Part shown: positions 16,990-26,847 of the stretch, piece by piece
Position numbering within the stretch: position 1 is the stretch's first letter
Layout of the letters: the number at the start of each line of letters is the position of its first letter
The notes under the pieces: model-generated
What the model saw: the letters and a program-made list of their open reading frames with translations, nothing else
What the model was told of the DNA's origin: nothing
Databases searched by the model: none
Assembly (NCBI RefSeq): GCF_944384765.1
Contig: NZ_CALWUM010000002.1
Coordinates: forward strand, 62,001 to 126,000
Direction: 5' to 3'
Length of the DNA: 64,000 bases
From: an uncultured Agathobaculum sp.
Lineage (GTDB): Bacteria > Bacillota > Clostridia > Oscillospirales > Butyricicoccaceae
Position numbers and translations under genes: made by a program

Positions 16990-17991
16990 ATGACGGTGCG
17001 GGAACAGCAGGAGCAGCGCGAGCGGCAGATGCTTGCGCCGTGGGCGACCTTTGCAGACAGCTCTGCGGGACGGTTGCGGGACATGGAACCCTGTCCCTAC
17101 CGCACCTGCTTCCAGCGCGACCGGGACCGGATCATCCATTCCAAGGCGTTCCGGCGGCTGAGCAACAAGACGCAGGTGTTCATCTCGCCAGAGGGCGACC
17201 ACTACCGCGCTCGCTTGACGCACACGCTGGAGGTCGCGCAGATCGCGCGCACGGTCGCGCGCGCCCTGCGCCTGAACGAGGACCTGACCGAGGCGATCGC
17301 GCTCGGTCACGACCTGGGCCACACGCCGTTCGGCCACGCGGGCGAACGTGCGCTGGCTGAGGTGTGCCCGTTTGGCTTCCGCCACAATGAGCAGAGTCTG
17401 CGCATGGTGGACGTTCTGGAGGACCTCAACCTGACGCGCGAGGTGCGCGACGGCATTGTATGCCACACAGGCGCCAAAAAGGCGGACACGCCCGAGGGAC
17501 GCATCATCCATTATGCCGACCGTATTGCATACATCAACCATGATATCGACGACGCGGTGCGCGGCGGCCTGATCAAAGCGACCGATATCCCGCAGTACCT
17601 GCGCCGCAGTCTGGGCGACACGCACGGCAAGCGCATCGACACCATGGTGGTGGCGATGATCGAATACGGCAACAAATATCAGGAAATCGGCATGGATGAG
17701 CAGGTGCATGACGATATGATGGAGCTGCGGCAGTTCATGTTCGACCACGTCTATCAGGGCACCGAGGCGCAGAGCGAGGAGCAGCGCGCCAAAAATATGC
17801 TGCGCAGCCTGTATGAATACTTTGTCGAGCATCCGGACGAGCTACCGGGTGACTATTTCGTGCTCATGACGCACGGCGAGCCGCTCGAGCGCGTGGTGTG
17901 CGACTATATCGCCTGCATGACCGACCGGTACTCGATTTCGGTATATAAGAAATTGTTCATTCCAAAAAGCTGGAATAAGATTGAAGACTAA
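16990..17991 (+). CDS. dgt: Deoxyguanosinetriphosphate triphosphohydrolase-like HD protein
   Basis: A 333-residue HD-domain phosphohydrolase of the dGTPase family, which removes triphosphate from dNTPs. Metal-site motifs are HTLEVAQIAR and GHDLGHTPFGHAGE, followed by RHNEQSLR and the late aspartate in IHYADRIAYINHDIDD. It sits directly upstream of dnaG and rpoD, a common clostridial order. I chose ATG 16990 because AGGAGG (16976-16981) precedes it by eight bases. The 24-codon upstream extension runs through AT-rich intergenic sequence. Confidence 0.92.
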   Translation: MTVREQQEQRERQMLAPWATFADSSAGRLRDMEPCPYRTCFQRDRDRIIHSKAFRRLSNKTQVFISPEGDHYRARLTHTLEVAQIARTVARALRLNEDLTEAIALGHDLGHTPFGHAGERALAEVCPFGFRHNEQSLRMVDVLEDLNLTREVRDGIVCHTGAKKADTPEGRIIHYADRIAYINHDIDDAVRGGLIKATDIPQYLRRSLGDTHGKRIDTMVVAMIEYGNKYQEIGMDEQVHDDMMELRQFMFDHVYQGTEAQSEEQRAKNMLRSLYEYFVEHPDELPGDYFVLMTHGEPLERVVCDYIACMTDRYSISVYKKLFIPKSWNKIED

Positions 17992-18020
17992 TCAACCCGG
18001 TTATCCTACAGAGGAGGTGG

Positions 18021-21019
<2,999 letters not shown>

Positions 21020-21034
21020 TTGATCATATATAGC

Positions 21035-21066
21035 AAAACGGCGCCCCAGGTGGGCGCCGTTTGCTG
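21035..21066 (+). terminator. rpoD terminator
   Basis: An 11-bp stem AAACGGCGCCC/GGGCGCCGTTT (21036-21046, 21052-21062) has a five-base loop. It is followed only by a short T stretch, so it relies on the stem. Confidence 0.75.
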
Positions 21067-21094
21067 TGCAGCTGTTTTTTCATTCGGCAGGCTG

Positions 21095-21138
21095 GACAGA
21101 AAAGGCGGAGGGCGCGCTGTGGTGCGCGTCCCTCCGCC
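21095..21138 (-). terminator. RNase P RNA terminator
   Basis: On the minus strand the stem GGCGGAGGG/CCCTCCGCC (21130-21138 with 21104-21112) has an inner GC hairpin. It is followed by TTTTCTGT, directly downstream of the RNase P RNA 3' end. Confidence 0.8.
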
Positions 21139-21151
21139 GAAACTGTTTTGG

Positions 21152-21494
21152 TGATGACTGGTGCGGTAAGCCGGGTTCTGTCGTTGGACGGTCATCTATC
21201 TGGGACGCGCGTCGCCGCGCGCCTCAAGCCGCCAGTCGGGACGGGCGGGCCGCCCATAGTCCCAGTCGGCGTTGCTGCGGATAGAGTTTACAGGCCCCCC
21301 GTGTTACCACGGGGCGCGGTGAGCTCTTACCTCGCCTTTCCACCCTTACCGCGCCGGGCTGGGGCCTGACGCGGCGGTATATCTCTGTTGCACTATTCCT
21401 AGGGTCGCCCCCGGCGGACGTTATCCGTTATCCTTGCCCTGTGCAGCCCGGACTTTCCTCATGCCTACGCACGCGACCGTCTGCACCAGTCACG
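21152..21494 (-). ncRNA. rnpB: RNase P RNA, bacterial class A
   Basis: The reverse complement contains the universally conserved RNase P blocks: GAGGAAAGTCCGGGCT near the 5' end, GGTAAGAGCTCACC in the middle and ACAGAACCCGGCTTA near the 3' end. The two ends pair (GACTGGTGC with GCACCAGTC), closing helix P1. The length of about 343 nt and the arrangement fit class A. The 5' end is placed by the promoter at 21501-21529 and the 3' end by the P1 helix, each to within a few bases. Confidence 0.95.
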
Positions 21495-21500
21495 ACTTCC

Positions 21501-21529
21501 AGTATACCCTAAAAATGCGCCGCCGTCAA
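21501..21529 (-). promoter_or_regulatory. RNase P RNA promoter
   Basis: On the minus strand TTGACG (21524-21529), a 17-bp spacer and TATACT (21501-21506) place the start about seven bases later, matching the RNA 5' end. It lies back to back with the murD promoter. Confidence 0.85.
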
Positions 21530-21536
21530 ACCGGAC

Positions 21537-21565
21537 TTGCAAAAAGAACGAAAATCCTGTATACT
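21537..21565 (+). promoter_or_regulatory. murD promoter
   Basis: TTGCAA (21537-21542), a 17-bp spacer and TATACT (21560-21565). Only seven bases separate its -35 box from the -35 box of the divergent RNase P promoter, so the two may compete for RNA polymerase. Confidence 0.8.
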
Positions 21566-21597
21566 GTTACACGAGAAAAAGGCGGTGTTACGCATTT

Positions 21598-22962
21598 ATG
21601 ACAGCTTTGGAACAATACCTGGGCAGCCTGCTGGACAAGCGGGTCGGCGTGATCGGCGCGGGCGTGAGCAATATGCCGCTCATCCGCATGCTGCGCGCGG
21701 CCGGTGTCCGGGTGACCGTACATGACAAAAAAGAGCCCACCGAACTCGGGGACGGCTATGCGACCCTGGCAACGCTCGGCGTGGATTTCGTGCTCGGCCC
21801 GCACTATCTGGACGCGCTGGACGAGGATGTGATCTTCCGCACCCCGGGCGTGCATCCGCGCTTTCTGGAGAAGGCACGCGAAAACGGCTCGGAAATCACC
21901 AGCGAGATGGAGCTGTTCTTCGCGGTCTGCCCGTGCCCGATCATCGGCATCACAGGGTCGGACGGCAAGACCACCACGACCACGCTTGTCAGCGAAATCC
22001 TGAAACACGCAGGCTATACCGTGTATCTGGGCGGCAATATCGGCGCGCCGCTGCTGCCGCGCGTCAATGAGATGCAGGAGGGCGACCTTGCAGTGGTCGA
22101 GCTTTCCTCTTTCCAGCTGATGGGTATGAAGCATTCGCCCCATGTGGCGGCGATCACCAACTTGACGCCCAACCATCTGGATTACCACAAGGATTTTGAC
22201 GAATATGTGCAGGCCAAGACCGCGATCTACCGCAACCAGCAGGAGGGCGACCGTCTGGTGCTCAACCTGGATGACGAGGTCACGCGCTCGCTGCACGCTT
22301 CGGGCAACCTGTTCTGCACCAGCAAAACACAGGAGCTGGCCAACGGCGTGTTCCTTAAGGATGATATTATCTATATCGCCGAGGGCGGCGCGCGGCGCGA
22401 GCTGATGCCGGCGGCGGATATCCGCATCCCGGGCGCGCACAATGTGTATAACATGATGATGGCCGCGGCCGTTGTGCAGGGCTATGCGTCGGATGACGAC
22501 ATCCGCGCCGTGGCGACGACGTTTGGCGGCGTGGAGCACCGCATTGAATTTGTGCGCGAGCTCGACGGCGTCAAGTATTACAACGACTCGATCGCGTCCA
22601 GCCCGACCCGCACGATCGCCGGACTGGAGTCCTTCCAGCAGAAGGTGATCCTGATCGCGGGCGGCTATGACAAGCATATCCCGTATGATGTGCTCGGCAA
22701 GCCGATTTGCGACCATGTCAAGTCGCTCATCCTGACCGGTGCGACCGCGCCCAAAATCCGCGACTGCGTGCTTGCAGTGGATGGGGCGCACCCGCCGGTG
22801 ATCGAGGTAGAGGATCTGGAGACCGCAGTGCGCGAAGCGTATGCGCAGGCCCAGCCAGGGGATATTGTCATTATGAGCCCGGCAAGCGCCTCGTTTGACC
22901 GCTTCAAAAACTTCATGGAGCGCGGCAAGCTGTTCAAGTCGCTGGTCAACAATCTGGAATAA
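21598..22962 (+). CDS. murD: UDP-N-acetylmuramoylalanine--D-glutamate ligase
   Basis: MurD adds D-glutamate to UDP-MurNAc-L-Ala in cytoplasmic peptidoglycan synthesis. The 454-residue protein has an N-terminal UDP-binding Rossmann part (VGVIGAGVSNMPLIRML) and the Mur ligase ATP site ITGSDGKTTTTTL. It also has VELSSFQL, the NLTPNHLDYHKDF block containing the metal-binding histidine, and C-terminal EHRIEFV and YYNDSIASSPT. The gene stands alone between its own promoter and terminator. The ribosome binding site is weak (AAAGGCGGTG). Confidence 0.95.
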   Translation: MTALEQYLGSLLDKRVGVIGAGVSNMPLIRMLRAAGVRVTVHDKKEPTELGDGYATLATLGVDFVLGPHYLDALDEDVIFRTPGVHPRFLEKARENGSEITSEMELFFAVCPCPIIGITGSDGKTTTTTLVSEILKHAGYTVYLGGNIGAPLLPRVNEMQEGDLAVVELSSFQLMGMKHSPHVAAITNLTPNHLDYHKDFDEYVQAKTAIYRNQQEGDRLVLNLDDEVTRSLHASGNLFCTSKTQELANGVFLKDDIIYIAEGGARRELMPAADIRIPGAHNVYNMMMAAAVVQGYASDDDIRAVATTFGGVEHRIEFVRELDGVKYYNDSIASSPTRTIAGLESFQQKVILIAGGYDKHIPYDVLGKPICDHVKSLILTGATAPKIRDCVLAVDGAHPPVIEVEDLETAVREAYAQAQPGDIVIMSPASASFDRFKNFMERGKLFKSLVNNLE

Positions 22963-22964
22963 AC

Positions 22965-22997
22965 AAAAGAACCGCCTGCGGGCGGTTCTTTTGTTTG
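22965..22997 (+). terminator. murD terminator, first copy of a duplicated 24-mer
   Basis: The stem AAGAACCGCC/GGCGGTTCTT with loop TGCG (22967-22990) is followed by TTGTTTG. The same 24 bases occur again at 23507-23530. Confidence 0.85.
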
Positions 22998-23034
22998 TCG
23001 AAAAAATCCCTCGCGCCGCAGCGCGCATCAAATA
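22995..23034 (+). repeat. 40-nt dispersed repeat, copy 1
   Basis: This 40-base unit matches 26662-26701 at 36 of 40 positions by my alignment. It contains a small hairpin, CGCGC-CGCA-GCGCG. Both copies sit directly after a terminator stem. No open reading frame is associated with it. Confidence 0.65.
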
Positions 23035-23095
23035 AGCCTTGTCAGTATTTAGTATTGCTGAATATTGAAATTTGATGTATTGTATATCCATAAAA

Positions 23096-23124
23096 TTGCC
23101 TTTGATTAAGATATGGTATATTAT
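23096..23124 (+). promoter_or_regulatory. Promoter of the small membrane-protein gene
   Basis: TTGCCT (23096-23101), a 17-bp spacer and TATTAT (23119-23124) lie in a strongly AT-rich stretch 31 bases before the start codon. Confidence 0.6.
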
Positions 23125-23155
23125 TCTGGATAATTATTGAAGGAGGGGGATCTTT

Positions 23156-23434
23156 ATGAAGAAATTATGGGTAATCCTGAGTGTTTTGGATTTGATAGGT
23201 ATATTGGTTTTTCCCGTTGTAGCAGCTGTATGTACTATTCAATCAGATTTCATTTCTCCCGACCTATTAGATTTATTAGTAGTATGGTTATTGATACATC
23301 TGGGTAGAGAATGGATGCAAAAAAAATTCCTTTTTCATAACTGGAAATACGAGGAATATATCATTTTCTATCTCTTACTTGCCTATTTCATTACCCTGAT
23401 TTTGGGTAGCTATTGGATTCCAATGATATCTTAG
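23156..23434 (+). CDS. Small AT-rich membrane protein of unknown function
   Basis: The 92-residue product has three hydrophobic segments: about residues 4-27 (with VLDLIGILVFPVVAAVC), 35-48 (LLDLLVVWLLIHL) and 66-88 (YIIFYLLLAYFITLILG). Charged residues (REWMQKK, HNWKYEE) lie between them. I do not recognise the family; size and topology are compatible with an immunity or small accessory membrane protein, but this is only a resemblance. A strong GAAGGAGGGGG ribosome binding site precedes ATG 23156. Base composition and codon use are much richer in A/T than in all neighbours, and identical 24-base terminators flank it, so it looks acquired. Confidence 0.75.
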   Translation: MKKLWVILSVLDLIGILVFPVVAAVCTIQSDFISPDLLDLLVVWLLIHLGREWMQKKFLFHNWKYEEYIIFYLLLAYFITLILGSYWIPMIS

Positions 23435-23450
23435 CGTATTATCTTTTTTG

Positions 23451-23477
23451 AAAGGCCAGCAATCTCTGCTGGCCTTT
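23451..23477 (+). terminator. Hairpin after the small membrane-protein gene
   Basis: An 11-bp perfect stem AAAGGCCAGCA/TGCTGGCCTTT has a five-base loop. It lacks a long T tail, so it is a weak terminator or a transcript-stabilising stem. Confidence 0.55.
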
Positions 23478-23506
23478 CCATTAGTTGGAGCGGACTTTTG
23501 TTTCTC

Positions 23507-23530
23507 AAGAACCGCCTGCGGGCGGTTCTT
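23507..23530. repeat. Second copy of the murD terminator 24-mer
   Basis: These 24 bases are identical to 22967-22990 and form the same stem-loop. On the + strand it is followed by TTTTTG, so it can still terminate. It lies between the small AT-rich gene and the convergent MATE gene. Confidence 0.85.
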
Positions 23531-23547
23531 TTTGTATGCGGCCGGAC

Positions 23548-24873
23548 TCAGGCGCGGCCGGTATCCGTGCGGCGAAAGGCGCGCCAGATGCACACGAGCG
23601 TCAGCACCGCGACGATGGCCTCGACCGTGGGGAAGGTCGCCCACACGCCGTGGACCCCGGCGAGTGCGGTCAGTGCCAGCAGGACGGGCGGAATGACGAT
23701 CACGCCGCGCAGCAGCGAGATCGCAAAGCCCTGTGCCGCGCGGCCCGAGGCGCTGAAGAATGCCGCGCTTACGATGTTAAGCCCCGCGCACCAGAAGCCG
23801 AGGAAGTAGATGCGCAGGCCGGTCACCGCATAGTCCGCGAGCACGGGGTCGCCCGCACTGTTGAAGGCCGCTGCAATCGGCCCGGCAAACGCAAACACCA
23901 GTGCAAACAGCACGGTGGCGATCGCGAGCGCGGTCAGCACGCCGTATCGCAGCAGGCGGCGCAGCGCGGCCGCCGCGCCCGTGCCGCTGCTGTGGCTGAC
24001 CAGCGGCTGCGTGCCGGTGGAAAGGCCGGTGAAGATCGCGACCGCAACCAGCGCGAGGTTGGCGACAATGCCGTAAGCCGCAACGCCTGTGTTGCCTGCA
24101 AGCCGTAGCAGCACCTGGTTGAACAGCAGCAGCACAACGCCCGAGGAGAGCTCGGAGATTAGCGAGGGCAGGCCGGGGGTGCACAGCGCGGGCAGCAGCC
24201 GCAGCCGCGGCCGTGCGCGCAGCAGGTGGAAGCCGCGGCTGGGTGCACGCAGGTGTCCGGACAGGATGAGTATGCTGATGATCGGGGAGACGCCGGTGGC
24301 GAGCGCCGCACCGAACATCCCCATGCCGAGCGGGAAGATGAACACATAGTCCATCACCACGTTGGACAGGCTGCCGATGATCATGCCCGCCATGGCGCGG
24401 TTCGGGCCGCCATCGTTGCGCACAAAGGCGAGCAGTACGTTGTTCATCACAAAGAATGGGCCGAAGCACAGCAGGGTGCGCAGATAGACGAGGGTCAGCG
24501 GGAAGGTGTCCGCATCCGCGCCGAGCAGGCGCGCGAGCGGGCCGCCGGCCAGCAGGCCGAGCAGCAGGAAAAACACACCCGCCGCCAGGCCGAGGCCGAC
24601 GGCATGGGTGAACGTGCGGTCAGCGTCCCGCTGCTGGTGCTGCGCGCGGCAGATCGTGAAATGGGTTGCGCTGCCCACGCCGATCATCAGGCCGATGCCG
24701 TTCATCAGGTTGTAAAGCGGCAGCGCAATGTTGAGCGCCGCCAGGCCGATCGCGCCCGTGCCGCGCGAGACAAAAAACGTGTCTGCCAGGATGTAGCACG
24801 AGATGCCGACCTGGCCGAGAATACCCGGCGCCGCATACCGGGCAAATGTGCGCAGGCTCACCGGTTGGTTCAT
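23548..24873 (-). CDS. MATE-family efflux transporter (second)
   Basis: A 441-residue membrane protein of the MATE family, closest in feel to MepA-type multidrug exporters. It begins with LRTFARYAAPGILGQVGISCYILADTFF, cited here as YAAPGILGQVGISCYILADT. It has LPLYNLMNGIGLMIGVGSA and the second-half start TPGLPSLISELSSGVVLLLF. The upstream tetR gene and a promoter overlapped by a palindrome suggest drug-inducible expression, and the 5' leader carries a terminator-like stem before the ribosome binding site AAAGGAGG. The product would export cationic or amphipathic compounds. Confidence 0.87.
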   Translation of the reverse strand: MNQPVSLRTFARYAAPGILGQVGISCYILADTFFVSRGTGAIGLAALNIALPLYNLMNGIGLMIGVGSATHFTICRAQHQQRDADRTFTHAVGLGLAAGVFFLLLGLLAGGPLARLLGADADTFPLTLVYLRTLLCFGPFFVMNNVLLAFVRNDGGPNRAMAGMIIGSLSNVVMDYVFIFPLGMGMFGAALATGVSPIISILILSGHLRAPSRGFHLLRARPRLRLLPALCTPGLPSLISELSSGVVLLLFNQVLLRLAGNTGVAAYGIVANLALVAVAIFTGLSTGTQPLVSHSSGTGAAAALRRLLRYGVLTALAIATVLFALVFAFAGPIAAAFNSAGDPVLADYAVTGLRIYFLGFWCAGLNIVSAAFFSASGRAAQGFAISLLRGVIVIPPVLLALTALAGVHGVWATFPTVEAIVAVLTLVCIWRAFRRTDTGRA

Positions 24874-24893
24874 GTTGTTTGTTTCCTCCTTTA

Positions 24894-24952
24894 CAAAAAA
24901 AGAGCGCCCTGCTCTCCATCTTCAAAGGCCTGCGATGGAAAGCGTGACGCTC
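24894..24952 (-). terminator. Attenuator-like terminator in the MATE leader
   Basis: In the leader RNA, GAGCG (24948-24952) pairs with CGCTC (24902-24906), and GCTTTCCATC (24934-24943) pairs with GATGGAGAGC (24911-24920). Seven U residues follow (24895-24901). This is an intrinsic terminator placed between the promoter and the ribosome binding site of the MATE gene, so full-length expression requires read-through. A second perfect 9-bp stem lies just upstream (24955-24963 with 24968-24976). Confidence 0.65.
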
Positions 24953-25007
24953 AAATTTTTATCCGGCGATAAAAATCGGGTTGATACTGAAGTCTCCAGT
25001 AAGAAAG

Positions 25008-25037
25008 AGTATAGCACAGCTGGTGCGCAGCTGTCAA
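25008..25037 (-). promoter_or_regulatory. MATE gene promoter
   Basis: On the minus strand a perfect TTGACA (25032-25037), an 18-bp spacer and TATACT (25008-25013). It lies directly after the tetR stop codon. Confidence 0.85.
25016..25034. promoter_or_regulatory. Probable TetR operator in the MATE promoter spacer
   Basis: ACAGCTG-GTGCG-CAGCTGT is a perfect 7-bp inverted repeat with a five-base centre. It fills the spacer between the -35 and -10 boxes. Its position would block RNA polymerase, and the adjacent tetR gene is the natural candidate for the binding protein. Confidence 0.65.
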
Positions 25038-25065
25038 GCCGCGGCAGCGAACCTTTTTCGGCGGG

Positions 25066-25653
25066 TCATGCAATCAGGTTTTTGACGCCGCGGATGCCGT
25101 CGCGCACGATTGCCTCGAGCGTGTGGATGACGTCTTGCGCGCGCAGGTCATCCAGCTCGCCCTGCATCCACGCGGAGAGCACCGCGATGATGCCGGAGAC
25201 AATGTAGGAATAGATCAGCCGCTTGCGGCCTTCGGCGGTTCCGGGCATGGTGTTGTTCCACCCGCGCTGGAAGGCCTCGTAGGCCATCTCCTGCAGGCGG
25301 CGGACGAAATGCGGGTCGCCCTGCTCGCCGCACAGGGCGGAGAACAACTTGACATTGCGCGGCGACTGCCGCATATGATCGAGAAAATCGACGAGCGAGT
25401 GCAGCGTCTCGATGGTCGGCGTGCAGGTGAGCTGCTGCTCCATCTGCTCGATGATGTGCGCCTCGATTTCGCCCAGCAGGTCATGTATACCCTGATAATG
25501 CAGGTAAAAGGTGCTGCGGTTGATATCCGCCCGTGCGCAGATGTCCGTGATCGAGATGCTGGACAGCGGCTTTTCGCAGACAAGATCGATCAGCGCCTCG
25601 CGCAGGGCGCGGCGGGTGTACTGCACCCGGCGGTTTGGCTTTCGTTCCGGCAT
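25066..25653 (-). CDS. TetR/AcrR-family transcriptional regulator
   Basis: The 195-residue protein has an N-terminal TetR helix-turn-helix: YTRRALREALIDLVCEKP, SSISITDICARADINRSTFYLHY, given here as ITDICARADINRSTFYLHY. A divergent ligand-binding domain with a C-terminal TetR-like segment follows (EGRKRLIYSYIVSGIIAVL). It is transcribed in the same direction as the downstream MATE gene, whose promoter holds a palindrome. I chose ATG 25653 after AAGGAGG; an ATG 30 bases upstream is in frame but has no ribosome binding site. The likely role is repression of the efflux gene, released by a substrate. Confidence 0.85.
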   Translation of the reverse strand: MPERKPNRRVQYTRRALREALIDLVCEKPLSSISITDICARADINRSTFYLHYQGIHDLLGEIEAHIIEQMEQQLTCTPTIETLHSLVDFLDHMRQSPRNVKLFSALCGEQGDPHFVRRLQEMAYEAFQRGWNNTMPGTAEGRKRLIYSYIVSGIIAVLSAWMQGELDDLRAQDVIHTLEAIVRDGIRGVKNLIA

Positions 25654-25678
25654 AATGGGGTCCTCCTTGCTGAGCACC

Positions 25679-25707
25679 ATTTTATCAGCAGCGAGTTGTA
25701 AAGTCAA
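25679..25707 (-). promoter_or_regulatory. tetR promoter
   Basis: On the minus strand TTGACT (25702-25707), a 17-bp spacer and TAAAAT (25679-25684), with the gene start about 26 bases downstream. The palindrome seen at the MATE promoter is not repeated here. Confidence 0.7.
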
Positions 25708-25790
25708 CAGGGCGTTGTGATTTGGCAAAAGCCGCCATAAATTCCCGGTGCGGGGCGGGATAGCACTGTACTTTTGCCGGGGGAATGTGC

Positions 25791-25796
25791 TATAAT
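25791..25796 (+). promoter_or_regulatory. -10 element for rpe
   Basis: A perfect TATAAT lies upstream of a structured leader. I could not find a convincing -35 box at 16-18 bp. Confidence 0.45.
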
Positions 25797-25805
25797 AATC
25801 CAAAA

Positions 25806-25876
25806 GGGGAGCGGCCTGCTGCGCCGCTCCCCGTATGCCAAAAGCGGGCGGCGGCAAGGGCCGCGCAAGGCCCGCT
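25806..25876 (+). other. Structured rpe leader RNA
   Basis: The 5' leader contains a 10-bp stem with a seven-base loop (25806-25815/25823-25832). It also contains a second element closed by AGCGGGC/GCCCGCT (25843-25849/25870-25876) with an inner GC stem. About 50 bases remain before the start codon. I do not recognise it as a known riboswitch class. Confidence 0.45.
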
Positions 25877-25927
25877 TATCATCAAATTATGCCGTGCGCG
25901 GCCGCGCGGTCACAGGAGGAAGTACGT

Positions 25928-26611
25928 ATGGAAATCAAACTGTCTCCGTCCATTCTTTCGGCGGATTTTGCAAATCTGGCACGCGATATCAAGATAGCGA
26001 CCGACGCGGGCGCGGAATATGTCCATGTCGACGTGATGGACGGCCATTTTGTGCCCAATATCACGATCGGCGCGCCGGTGGTCAAGGCGCTGCGCAAGGC
26101 GACCGACAAGGTGCTCGACGTCCATCTGATGATTTCGGACCCGGATAAGTATCTGGATGACTTTATCAAGGCGGGGTCGGACATCATCACCGTGCACTAT
26201 GAGTCGAACGGCGACACGCTCGCACAGCTCAAAAAGATCCGCGCGGCGGGTATCAAGGCGTCCTGCACGATCAAGCCGGGCACCCCGGCAGAGGTGTTGT
26301 TCCCGCTGCTGCCGTACTGCGATATGGTGCTGATCATGACGGTTGAGCCGGGCTTTGGCGGCCAGGGCTTTATCCCGGAATGCATGGACAAGATCCGTGC
26401 GGTCCGCGCGGAGATCCAGAAGAACGGCTACCACTGCGAGCTCGAGATCGACGGCGGCGCCAAGCTGAACAACACCGCGGATATCGTTGCCGCGGGCGCG
26501 GATGTAATTGTCGCGGGTTCGGCGGTGTTTGGCGGCGACATTGCTGCAAACGTCAAGGGCTTCCACGAGGTGTTTGCCGAGGGCGTAAAGAAGGCAACCT
26601 GGAGCAAGTAA
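25928..26611 (+). CDS. rpe: Ribulose-phosphate 3-epimerase
   Basis: This enzyme interconverts ribulose 5-phosphate and xylulose 5-phosphate in the pentose phosphate pathway. The 227-residue TIM barrel shows LSPSILSADFANL with the substrate serine, HVDVMDGHFVPNITIG with the metal-site His/Asp, DVHLMI, LIMTVEPGFGGQGFI and the phosphate-binding LEIDGG and VAGSAVFG. ATG 25928 follows AGGAGG (25913-25918). An upstream in-frame ATG at 25835 lies within the structured leader and is rejected. Confidence 0.95.
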   Translation: MEIKLSPSILSADFANLARDIKIATDAGAEYVHVDVMDGHFVPNITIGAPVVKALRKATDKVLDVHLMISDPDKYLDDFIKAGSDIITVHYESNGDTLAQLKKIRAAGIKASCTIKPGTPAEVLFPLLPYCDMVLIMTVEPGFGGQGFIPECMDKIRAVRAEIQKNGYHCELEIDGGAKLNNTADIVAAGADVIVAGSAVFGGDIAANVKGFHEVFAEGVKKATWSK

Positions 26612-26631
26612 AGCGCGCAATCATACAGAAA

Positions 26632-26657
26632 AAACGGACGGCTTTTGCCGTCCGTTT
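26632..26657 (+). terminator. rpe terminator
   Basis: An 11-bp stem AAACGGACGGC/GCCGTCCGTTT has a TTTT loop. The tail has no extended U-run. Confidence 0.65.
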
Positions 26658-26661
26658 CAGC

Positions 26662-26701
26662 TTGTCGAAAAAGTCTTTCGCGCCGCAGCGCGCATAAAAT
26701 A
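26662..26701 (+). repeat. 40-nt dispersed repeat, copy 2
   Basis: It matches 22995-23034 at 36 of 40 positions and again sits a few bases after a terminator stem, in the same orientation. Confidence 0.65.
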
Positions 26702-26704
26702 GGG

Positions 26705-26805
26705 GATTGCGGCGCGCCGCAATCTCCATAAAAACCGGGAGCATGTATCACGGTTTTTATACAAGACGGCTCCGAATTGTGCCCGTAGGGCGCGGTTCGG
26801 AGCCG
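26705..26805. other. Cluster of three perfect hairpins
   Basis: 26705-26724 is a 20-base perfect palindrome centred on GGCGCGCC. It is followed by a 10-bp stem with arms 26728-26737/26751-26760 and another with arms 26767-26776/26796-26805. A terminator stem comes next. The arrangement resembles the hairpin cluster at 255-355, although the sequences differ. Confidence 0.6.
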
Positions 26806-26809
26806 AATT

Positions 26810-26847
26810 CTCGATCGGAAGCGTGGTTCCGATCGAGAGACTTTTTT
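26810..26847 (+). terminator. Intrinsic terminator facing the hydrolase gene
   Basis: An 11-bp stem (26810-26820/26827-26837) is followed within four bases by a run of seven T. It would stop rightward transcription from rpe before it enters the convergent hydrolase gene. Confidence 0.8.

Noticed and set aside
25066..25857. Longer TetR start upstream of 25653
   Set aside because: The extra N-terminal residues cover the tetR promoter region, and ATG 25653 has an AAGGAGG site at the right distance.
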